DNA of 39,349 bases from Pseudoalteromonas sp. P1-25 (GTDB lineage Bacteria > Pseudomonadota > Gammaproteobacteria > Enterobacterales > Alteromonadaceae), in contig NZ_LKDW01000037.1 in NCBI RefSeq assembly GCF_001401805.1, positions 1 to 39,349 on the forward strand, written 5' to 3'. Position 1 is the first letter of the stretch. Each line of letters starts with the position of its first letter. A program made the position numbers and the translations under genes. The notes below the pieces were generated by a model. It worked only from the letters and a program-made list of their open reading frames with translations. It made no database searches and had not been told where the DNA came from. This document shows positions 33,403 through 39,349 of this stretch, in pieces.

Positions 33403-33903
33403 CTAATCTAGCTCGCGGTAAATACGCTTGTTTTCTTCTTTTGTAAGGGTAACGACCTCTGTTTTTGAAATATAGTCTTGTAGCGCTTTTTTGTTTTTAA
33501 AATCAATTAATACCACCAGATTACCTAATCCAAGCAGGGCACTTAGGCTGCGAACAATAGACTGCGGCCAACTAATTAAACATCCTTCGTTAGTTTGTAC
33601 TTTTAAACGCCATGCGCGCATGCCAATAGTTTGCCCGCTTTTAGTCCAAAAGTAGCCAAAAAATACCAAGGCAACTGTAACAAGTAGGGCGCTGCGAACG
33701 CTTGAGAGCAATAACGATTCTTGAATAAGTGCCGATACATCCTCAGCTCCATTTAAGCTAATCACATCAAGTGTAATAAGCCCTTGTACGGCAAATAAAT
33801 AGAGCACAACCGTTAACATAGCAAATGCAATAATGGCTAACGTATCGTAAACTAAGGACGCAAAGCGACGCCAAAACCCAGCACGTGGAAACTCACCAGA
33901 CAT
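33403..33903 (-). CDS. RDD-family membrane protein
   Basis: This 166-residue inner-membrane protein has three likely membrane segments (about 17-40, 70-90 and 105-128). The family's R..D..D pattern is spread over the N-terminal ARFG-like stretch FWRRFASLVYDTLAI and the later GQTIGMRAWRLKVQ block, with the usual ending SIVRSLSALLG...NKKALQDYISKTEVV. The function of RDD proteins is mostly unknown; some act in ion or osmolyte exchange. It appears monocistronic and converges on lptG, the arrangement seen in related genomes as far as I recall. Confidence 0.88.
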   Translation of the reverse strand: MSGEFPRAGFWRRFASLVYDTLAIIAFAMLTVVLYLFAVQGLITLDVISLNGAEDVSALIQESLLLSSVRSALLVTVALVFFGYFWTKSGQTIGMRAWRLKVQTNEGCLISWPQSIVRSLSALLGLGNLVVLIDFKNKKALQDYISKTEVVTLTKEENKRIYRELD

Positions 33904-34075
33904 AAATATACTCTCACTATTAATATGCGCGCTAGTTTAGCAAAAAAGCATCTAAATACTAAGCGCTATAGTTTAGCCTAACTGTTTTATGTATTTAGGG
34001 GGGTATGGAGCTAACCTTATTTATTGTGGGCTGTCTAAATGTTAAGCGATTGATCAGGCTAATGTCATAAAACGC

Positions 34076-34103
34076 TTGCTGCCACCCCTATTGTTTGTAT
34101 AAT
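34076..34103 (+). promoter_or_regulatory. sigma70 promoter of tRNA-Leu
   Basis: TTGCTG (34076-34081) and a perfect TATAAT (34098-34103) are 16 nt apart. Transcription would start near 34110, about 87 nt before the mature tRNA 5' end. Confidence 0.72.
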
Positions 34104-34196
34104 GCTTGGCATAGAGACGAAGGCACATAAATAATCCTTAGCTCTAAAGTGGTTTTTCTTTATCTTCTCGTGTTTAGAAGGTTAAAGAAAAATGAT

Positions 34197-34281
34197 GCCA
34201 GCGTGATGAAATTGGTAGACATGGGGGATTCAAAATCCCCTGCAGCAATGCGTGGCGGTTCGAGTCCGCCCGCTGGTACCA
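34197..34281 (+). tRNA. tRNA-Leu (anticodon CAA)
   Basis: This 85-nt class II tRNA has a long variable arm. The acceptor stem pairs GCCAGCG with CGCTGGT (one G-T pair), then A and an encoded CCA at 34279-34281. The anticodon stem GGGGA/TCCCC encloses TTCAAAA, giving CAA, which reads TTG leucine codons. Its 3' end is repeated twice downstream at about 120-bp spacing. Confidence 0.96.
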
Positions 34282-34290
34282 CTTTTTATA

Positions 34291-34320
34291 GCCTCTGCTA
34301 GTTTTAGCAGAGGTTTTTTT
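34291..34320 (+). terminator. Intrinsic terminator of tRNA-Leu (first copy)
   Basis: CCTCTGCTA and TAGCAGAGG form a 9-bp stem around GTTT with a T7 tail, 10 nt after the CCA end. Confidence 0.92.
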
Positions 34321-34410
34321 ATGCCTGAAATTTGAGTAGGGGCGGACTCGAGCGTCACTCAAGGTGGCGCTAGTATCAGTTACAGCCCGCCCGCTGGTAC
34401 CACTTTTATA

Positions 34411-34440
34411 GCCTCTGCTAGTTTTAGCAGAGGCTTTTTT
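34411..34440 (+). terminator. Second copy of the tRNA-Leu terminator
   Basis: The same hairpin lies in the second repeat unit, with AGAGGC before the T-run where the first copy has AGAGGT; this adds one G-C pair at the base of the stem. Confidence 0.85.
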
Positions 34441-34712
34441 ATGCCTGAAATTTGAGTAGGGGCGGACTCGAGCGTCACTCAAGGTGGCGCTAGTATCAGT
34501 TACAGCCCATCTGCTGGTACCTAGTACGGGTTATATTTGTTTTTTCACCACCGGCGGTACCATGCGCGTTGCCTTGAAGATTTAAATTCATAATAAGGTT
34601 TGCAAGCTGGCAGTATTTCAAGCCACTATCCTAGTACTTGAACCAAGCTTGGCGTAAATGTGTTTTTAATAAAAATAAGCCAGCACAACAAAATACACCG
34701 CTGTTAAAAAAC

Positions 34713-34738
34713 AAAAACCAGCAATTAAGCTGGTTTTT
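34713..34738 (-). terminator. Intrinsic terminator of the CpdB-like gene
   Basis: On the minus strand AAAAACCAGC and GCTGGTTTTT form a 10-bp stem around TTAATT, followed by GTTTTTT. It starts 16 nt after the stop codon. Confidence 0.9.
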
Positions 34739-34753
34739 GTAGGTTATGTGCTA

Positions 34754-36823
34754 TTAGTTTTTTAAATCTATGCTGTATAGCGCAAAACCATTTTCGTCAG
34801 TTTTAAGTGGCGAGGTAGGCGCCACAGCTGGTAGTGTTTGGGCAATAGTCGCTACCTCCTCAAGCGGTGATGTTCTAAACACAACGTTTAGCTCTGTGCT
34901 GGTGGTCACGGGGCTAAAGCGCCAGTTATTATCGGCCGACGGGTCAATACTGCCTGTGCTACTTTTAGCGGCTTCGCTAATAATGTAACTACGCAGTACA
35001 CCGCGGTTTTCATCTGGGCCTTCAAATGTTTCACGGCTGATGCCGTCAATCGCTGGGAAGTTTCCGCCGCCCGATGCACGATAGTTATTCGTTACAATTA
35101 AAAACTCTGCCTCTAAATCTATTGCTTCACCTTGGTATTGCAAGTTAGTGATGCGCGAATTGTTTTCACTTATTAATACGCCATCGTTGTTGTATCGCTT
35201 TGGCTGCGTTACGTCTATTTCAAAGGTAACACCGTCAATAATATCAAAGTTAAATGTAGGAAAAGTGGTATCGAGTAGGTTTTGCTCAGCACTGCTGTTT
35301 ACATCAATTTGATTAAACTGACCTGCAGAGCGTTCAAGCCACTCTTTAACATCGTTACCTGTTACTTTTACCATACGAATAGTGTTTGGAAACACATACA
35401 AACTCACAGTATCAAGCAAGGTAATATCGCCTGCTTTTACATTGGTATAATCTTCAATACCATTGCGGCCAGCTCTAAATGGGGCTGCTGCCGAAAGTAC
35501 CGGTAAGCCATCAAGCTCAGTGCCTTGAATAAACGCTTTGCCCCACGCTATTTGCGCATCTGATACTATTTGAATTGATGGGTCGTCTTGTACTAGTGCA
35601 AAAAAACTATAAATTGGGTTTGAAATTTCAGCAAATGGTTCGCTCACCCAATCAATCGTTGCTTGATGCTCAAGCTCAATTGCGGCAGCTACATCGGTAT
35701 CTACAGCAGCTAAATCAACAAAGTCGCCGTTTTCGTCTGTACCACTAATGGCGCGGGTTTCTACTTTTGAGCTGGTCACTTCCCAGCCGCCTTCATCGTT
35801 TGGCTCAATAATTAAATCTATAACCCCTAAGTTATTGCCAAAAAAACCAGGCATAACAGCGGGTACACCATTAAGTTTTCCGTTTACGTTATCAATACCC
35901 GCCGACTCATAGCCATCGTACGACGCATCACCGGGAAACAAACGGTGGTTATGACCAAACAATATGGCGTCTACGTCATCTACTTTAGACAGGTAAAGGG
36001 CCGTATTTTCAGCAAGGTCCTCTTGGGCGCTGGCTGTTAACCCTGAGTGCGGAATGGCAATAATAATATCGGCGCCTTGTACTTTCATTTGTGGAATGAA
36101 CTTTTCAGCAGTAGCAACAATATCTTTTGCAATAACCTTACCTTGTAAGTGCGCGCTATCCCACTGCATAATTTGCGGTGGGGTAAGACCTAAGTAACCA
36201 ATTTTAATTGTTTGTTCGTTGCCGTTTATATCAAGTACGGCTTTGTCTTGAATGTAATACGGGGTGTAACGGTTTTCATCGTTGCTGTCGTCATCATCAC
36301 CATCATCTACGTATACATTGGCATTAATATACGGGAAGTCGGCACCACTTAATGTGGCATCTAAAAACTCTAAGCCAAAATTAAATTCATGGTTTCCTAA
36401 GTTAGCTACATCGTAATCAAGCAAGTTCATCGCTTTAAAGGCGACATGGGTTGCACCATTTAAAATATCGTCTTTACGTACAATCGCTTCGTAATCGCCA
36501 AGCGGGCTGTTTTGAATTAAATCACCATTATCAACCAGTACACTGTTTTGCACTTCATTTCGGGCTTCTTTTATAAGGGTAGCAGTATTAACAAACCCTA
36601 AGGTTTCTGATGGGGCTTGTGCAAAGTAATCGTAGTTAGATAAATACATGTGTATGTCGGTTGTTTCCATTACACGCAAAGTAACCGGTGCAGGCTCTGG
36701 TGTTTCTACAACGACAGGGTCGTTATTATCGTCATCATCAATGTCGCAGCCACTCAATGCGAGTGCAATAGTTAGTGCCAATGTTGATTTTAAAACGTGC
36801 TTTTTAGTGATTCGATTTTTCAT
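34754..36823 (-). CDS. cpdB: 2',3'-cyclic-nucleotide 2'-phosphodiesterase/3'-nucleotidase, lipoprotein form
   Basis: This exported metallophosphatase of 689 residues scavenges phosphate from cyclic nucleotides and 3'-nucleotides. The N-terminal metallophosphoesterase domain carries TTDIHMYL, VDNGDLIQNSPLGDY, NLGNHEFNFG, IPHSG and FGHNHRLFPGD. The C-terminal 5'-nucleotidase domain includes PFRAGRNG and TNNYRASGGGNFP. In E. coli CpdB is a soluble periplasmic protein; here the N-terminus is a lipoprotein signal with lipobox LSGC (Cys26), followed by Asp at +2, which in E. coli keeps lipoproteins in the inner membrane. The acidic stretch DIDDDDNND comes next. I chose ATG 36823 because GGA is well spaced and the signal peptide starts there; upstream starts only add residues. 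Confidence 0.92.
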   Translation of the reverse strand: MKNRITKKHVLKSTLALTIALALSGCDIDDDDNNDPVVVETPEPAPVTLRVMETTDIHMYLSNYDYFAQAPSETLGFVNTATLIKEARNEVQNSVLVDNGDLIQNSPLGDYEAIVRKDDILNGATHVAFKAMNLLDYDVANLGNHEFNFGLEFLDATLSGADFPYINANVYVDDGDDDDSNDENRYTPYYIQDKAVLDINGNEQTIKIGYLGLTPPQIMQWDSAHLQGKVIAKDIVATAEKFIPQMKVQGADIIIAIPHSGLTASAQEDLAENTALYLSKVDDVDAILFGHNHRLFPGDASYDGYESAGIDNVNGKLNGVPAVMPGFFGNNLGVIDLIIEPNDEGGWEVTSSKVETRAISGTDENGDFVDLAAVDTDVAAAIELEHQATIDWVSEPFAEISNPIYSFFALVQDDPSIQIVSDAQIAWGKAFIQGTELDGLPVLSAAAPFRAGRNGIEDYTNVKAGDITLLDTVSLYVFPNTIRMVKVTGNDVKEWLERSAGQFNQIDVNSSAEQNLLDTTFPTFNFDIIDGVTFEIDVTQPKRYNNDGVLISENNSRITNLQYQGEAIDLEAEFLIVTNNYRASGGGNFPAIDGISRETFEGPDENRGVLRSYIISEAAKSSTGSIDPSADNNWRFSPVTTSTELNVVFRTSPLEEVATIAQTLPAVAPTSPLKTDENGFALYSIDLKN

Positions 36824-37081
36824 GGTCATTCCGTGTAATTTAAAAAGAGTACAGTAAAAAAGGTTTATTAAAGTATGATGAACTAAAATGTGAATCCACA
36901 TTTACATTTTTAGGTGGTGCTATTACAGTAAACAGTGTTTTAGTATTACTTTCAAACTTGTGTGCCTTAGCGCTCGCAGTAAAAAATAAATTTAAAAATG
37001 GTGTAGGCTATAACTTGCCAGCACTTTTCGATAACACTAAATCGGTTGTTGGGCTTCATTAAAATAATAAAGGAAAACAGG

Positions 37082-38371
37082 ATGAAAAAATCACTACTTT
37101 CAGTGGCATTAGGTTTTGCTGCACTTAGTGCGTTTAACGCACAGGCAAACCTTGATCAGCACGTTAAAAGTGTAGAGCAGCAGGTAATTGAATGGCGACG
37201 CGACTTTCACCAAAATCCTGAGCTTGGTAACCGCGAAACGCGTACCGCGGGCATTGTGGCTAAACACTTAAAGTCGTTAGGTATGCAAGTACAAACCGAT
37301 ATTGCTTACACTGGTGTTGTCGGTATTTTAAAAGGTGCAAAGCCCGGCCCTACGGTTATGCTTCGCGCTGATATGGATGCACTACCGGTAACAGAAAAAA
37401 CAGATGTGCCATTTAAATCAACCAAAACCACCACTTACCGAGGCGTTGATGTAGGTATAATGCATGCCTGTGGTCACGATACGCACGTAGCTATGCTAAT
37501 GGGCGCTGCACAGGTACTGGCAAACATGAAAGATGAGCTGCATGGCAACATTATGTTTGTGTTTCAGCCTGCTGAAGAGGGCGCACCTTTAGGCGAAGAG
37601 GGCGGTGCAGAGCTAATGCTTAAAGAAGGCATTTTTACCAAATATAAGCCAGATGTTGCCTTTGGCCTGCATATTACTTCAAGTCTACATACAGGTAAAA
37701 TTGGTTATCGAAGTGGGCCATTTATGGCCAGTGCTGACCGCTTTGAAATAACTGTACATGGTCGCCAAGCGCATGGCTCAGCACCCTGGACTGGCGTTGA
37801 TCCAATTGCTGCCGCTGCGCAAATTGTAACGGGTGTTAACCACATTGTAAGCCGCCAAGTAAATATAACCAAAGAGCCGGCTATTGTGTCGTTTGGTAAA
37901 ATTGCCGGTGGTGTGCGTAATAATATTATTCCTGAAGAAGTTGAAATGGTTGGTACTATTCGTAATTTTGATATGGATAATCGCGCGCAAATCTTTGAAA
38001 ATATTAAAACAACCGCTACGCATATTGCCAAGTCGTCGGGGGCAACGGCCGATGTACATATACACGAAGGTTACCCTGTAACGGTTAATAACCCTGAGCT
38101 TACAGCGCAAATGTTGCCGAGCCTTGAAAAAGCAGCCGGTAAACAAAACGTGCAAGAAATGGGTAAAATAACCGGCGCAGAAGATTTTTCGTTTTATGCA
38201 TTAGAAATACCCAGTGTATTTGTATTTTTAGGTGGTACACCAGCAAATCAAGACCTAAAAACGGTAGCAAGTAACCACTCACCGTATTTTTACGCCGATG
38301 AATCGTCGTTTAAAGTGGGGACCAAAGCGCTTAGCCAATTAGCGGTAGATTATTTAAATAGCCAAAAATAA
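37082..38371 (+). CDS. Exported M20-family amidohydrolase
   Basis: This periplasmic or secreted zinc amidohydrolase/carboxypeptidase of the M20D (hippurate hydrolase/IAA-amino-acid hydrolase-like) group has 429 residues. A signal peptide (about 1-22, SLLSVALGFAALSAFNAQA) is followed by the catalytic domain: RADMDALPV (Asp97, Asp99), HACGHDTH (Cys130, His132) and PAEEGAP (Glu165-Glu166). A dimerisation domain lies at about 205-320 (ITVHGRQAHGSAPWTGVDP), and the last ligand is probably in ITGAEDFSFYA. ATG 37082 was chosen since the signal peptide starts there. AGGA lies 9-12 nt upstream. It is divergent from cpdB across about 260 bp. Confidence 0.92.
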   Translation: MKKSLLSVALGFAALSAFNAQANLDQHVKSVEQQVIEWRRDFHQNPELGNRETRTAGIVAKHLKSLGMQVQTDIAYTGVVGILKGAKPGPTVMLRADMDALPVTEKTDVPFKSTKTTTYRGVDVGIMHACGHDTHVAMLMGAAQVLANMKDELHGNIMFVFQPAEEGAPLGEEGGAELMLKEGIFTKYKPDVAFGLHITSSLHTGKIGYRSGPFMASADRFEITVHGRQAHGSAPWTGVDPIAAAAQIVTGVNHIVSRQVNITKEPAIVSFGKIAGGVRNNIIPEEVEMVGTIRNFDMDNRAQIFENIKTTATHIAKSSGATADVHIHEGYPVTVNNPELTAQMLPSLEKAAGKQNVQEMGKITGAEDFSFYALEIPSVFVFLGGTPANQDLKTVASNHSPYFYADESSFKVGTKALSQLAVDYLNSQK

Positions 38372-38380
38372 CGACATAAC

Positions 38381-38413
38381 TACCCAGCGAGTAAAGCAAT
38401 TACTGGCTGGGTA
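38381..38413 (+). terminator. Hairpin after the M20 gene
   Basis: TACCCAGC and AGTAA pair with TTACT and GCTGGGTA in a long stem with one internal G-G mismatch. No T-run follows directly, so it is a terminator candidate only. Confidence 0.5.
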
Positions 38414-38461
38414 TTACTATTTATACTTATAAGCTGCACAGTACGTGCACGTTAAACCAAC

Positions 38462-39097
38462 ATGGTTGAATGTATGTCTGAACACCCTTTTTTGGCACCC
38501 AAGCAACAACGCAGCCAGCAAACCCAAGAAAAATTATTAAAAGCGCTGCATCACAGTTTAAAAAGTAAGTTTTTTGAACACATAAGTATAAAAGAGCTGG
38601 CAGACTACGCCGAGGTGTCGGTTGGTACGTTTTACCGTCGCTTTAAAAACAAAGAGTCGCTGTTGCCTATGCTGTATCAAGACTTTGGTATTGCATTAGA
38701 TAATTGGGTAACCGAGCTTGAGGTACAGCACTATGAAAACTTAGATGCTGTAGTTAACTCTTTATGCCATAAAACGTATGTGTTTTTATTATCACAACAG
38801 GGAGTATTTAGAACGCTGCATTTAAATTCGCGTTTACACAGTGAGTTATTAGGCACTGATAAACACATAAACAGACGAGTTATTTATCAGCGTTTAGCAC
38901 AATTAATTAGCCAAACCGATACCAAAGTGAGCGAAACGGCGGCAGGTACAGCAGTATTTTTAATTGTTAGCTCATTGCTTGATAAAGTACTTTACCACGA
39001 TTTAACCCCTGCGATTGCGTGTGATTTATCGGCGCAGCGATATGCGCAAGAGCTGCCTAAAATTATTTTAGCTTATTTAGGGCGTGTTGATCTTTGA
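38462..39097 (+). CDS. TetR-family transcriptional regulator
   Basis: This 211-residue regulator has an N-terminal TetR HTH domain (about 15-62: RSQQTQEKLLKALHHSLKS, then ISIKELADYAEVSVGTFYRRFKNKESLLPML) and a helical ligand-binding C-terminal domain. The HTH recognition helix VSVGTFYRRF is standard. Two starts are possible, ATG 38462 and ATG 38474 (MSEHPFL); neither has a clear Shine-Dalgarno. It lies 90 nt after the M20 gene in the same direction, so it may control that gene, itself or something to the right of the window. The ligand is unknown. Confidence 0.92.
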   Translation: MVECMSEHPFLAPKQQRSQQTQEKLLKALHHSLKSKFFEHISIKELADYAEVSVGTFYRRFKNKESLLPMLYQDFGIALDNWVTELEVQHYENLDAVVNSLCHKTYVFLLSQQGVFRTLHLNSRLHSELLGTDKHINRRVIYQRLAQLISQTDTKVSETAAGTAVFLIVSSLLDKVLYHDLTPAIACDLSAQRYAQELPKIILAYLGRVDL

Positions 39098-39134
39098 TGG
39101 TTGAATTTACAGCAGTATGTTTGGTTTTTAGGCA

Positions 39135-39224
39135 AGGCAGAACCTATGAAGTGTGGTTATTCCCCATAAATAGGCGATAACGCTACATAAATGCCAAACA
39201 TGCGCTGCCCTGCTGGTTCTGCCT
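39135..39224. repeat. 90-bp inverted-repeat element
   Basis: Perfect 10-bp arms AGGCAGAACC (39135-39144) and GGTTCTGCCT (39215-39224) enclose an 70-bp interior with a small hairpin-like GTGG-TTATTC-CCCA and the stretch TGCGCTGCCCTGC. It looks like one of the structured intergenic elements common in Alteromonadales; this is recalled by eye and no database was searched. There is no coding potential. Confidence 0.6.
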
Positions 39225-39247
39225 AGGGGCGATAAACTCTTTGTTGT

Positions 39248-39326
39248 CTACATGGATGTAGGTAAGGGGCGTGAGCAGGACGCGGAAGCTTTGCTCGGTT
39301 TTTACTTATTCTTACATGGATGTAAG
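39248..39326. repeat. Paired palindromes sharing TACATGGATGTA
   Basis: Two palindromes, CTACATggATGTAG (39248-39261) and CTTACATggATGTAAG (39311-39326), share a 12-base core and flank a segment with GAGCA...TGCTC. The arrangement suggests a small repeat element. No gene is visible in the remaining sequence to the window end. Confidence 0.6.
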
Positions 39327-39349
39327 TCATTAGAATAACGCAGGAGCAG

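Larger units (their letters stand above)
34282..34522. repeat. 120-bp tandem repeat with tRNA-Leu 3'-end fragments
   Basis: Two near-identical units (34282-34402 and 34403-34522) follow the tRNA. Each unit contains a terminator hairpin, a stretch GGGCGGACTCGAG that is the reverse complement of the tRNA T-arm, a hairpin AGCGTCAC-TCAAG-GTGGCGCT, and a copy of the tRNA 3' end. The copy is CCGCCCGCTGGTACCA in the first unit and the degraded CCATCTGCTGGTACC in the second. Positions 34321-34380 and 34441-34500 are identical. No open reading frame here is credible. Confidence 0.9.

Noticed and set aside
34174..34482. 102-residue open frame on the minus strand with repeated blocks
   Set aside because: It runs antisense through tRNA-Leu and the 120-bp repeats; its internal repetition comes from the DNA repeat, and there is no ribosome-binding site. 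It is an annotation artefact.

Overview
The window looks like a stretch of ordinary chromosome from a marine gammaproteobacterium of the order Alteromonadales, most likely Pseudoalteromonas or a close relative. The reasons are the AT-leaning composition, the E. coli-like housekeeping gene orders (ygfB-pepP-ubiH-ubiI, rpsF-priB-rpsR-rplI, dnaB-alr, valS-holC-pepA divergent from lptF-lptG), and the protein types. The genus is an inference from general resemblance. I see no prophage, transposase, CRISPR array or defence island.

Layout. 1-245: tRNA-Thr(TGT) and tRNA-Phe(GAA) with a terminator. 500-1132: a tandem-ABM-domain protein. 1355-7147: a tightly packed tripartite RND efflux operon (outer-membrane lipoprotein, periplasmic adaptor, inner-membrane permease). 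7283-7469: a 6S RNA gene on the minus strand, divergent from the ygfB-pepP-ubiH-ubiI operon (7664-11932), which supplies two ubiquinone hydroxylases. 12216-13415: a secreted esterase with a TPR-like tail, flanked by two copies of a 49-bp repeat. 13656-15252: the S6/PriB/S18/L9 operon with a recognisable promoter, an S6:S18-type autoregulatory leader and a terminator. 15418-17383: an ECF sigma factor, a candidate anti-sigma factor and an exported repeat protein, sitting between rplI and dnaB. 17497-19955: dnaB-alr. 20308-22028: a YkoF-like protein, a PnuC/PnuT-type vitamin transporter and a thiamine/choline-kinase-like phosphotransferase. 22025-22515: a small HTH protein and tRNA-Arg(CCG). 22665-25724: an HD-GYP c-di-GMP phosphodiesterase, a small membrane protein and a FadL porin. 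25758-33395: valS-holC-pepA on the minus strand, divergent from lptF-lptG. 33403-34522: an RDD membrane protein, then tRNA-Leu(CAA) followed by an unusual 120-bp tandem repeat containing fragments of the tRNA 3' end. 34754-39097: a CpdB-type lipoprotein nucleotidase, an exported M20 amidohydrolase and a TetR regulator. 39098-39349: dense inverted repeats.

The most interesting items are the tRNA-Leu 3'-end tandem repeat, the 6S RNA gene without its usual zapA/fau neighbours, the ECF operon between rplI and dnaB with its 18-residue repeat protein, the possible thiamine or nicotinamide-riboside salvage trio, and several structured intergenic repeats. Nothing here clearly amounts to a new defence or mobile system. 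All functional calls are made by eye from sequence motifs.
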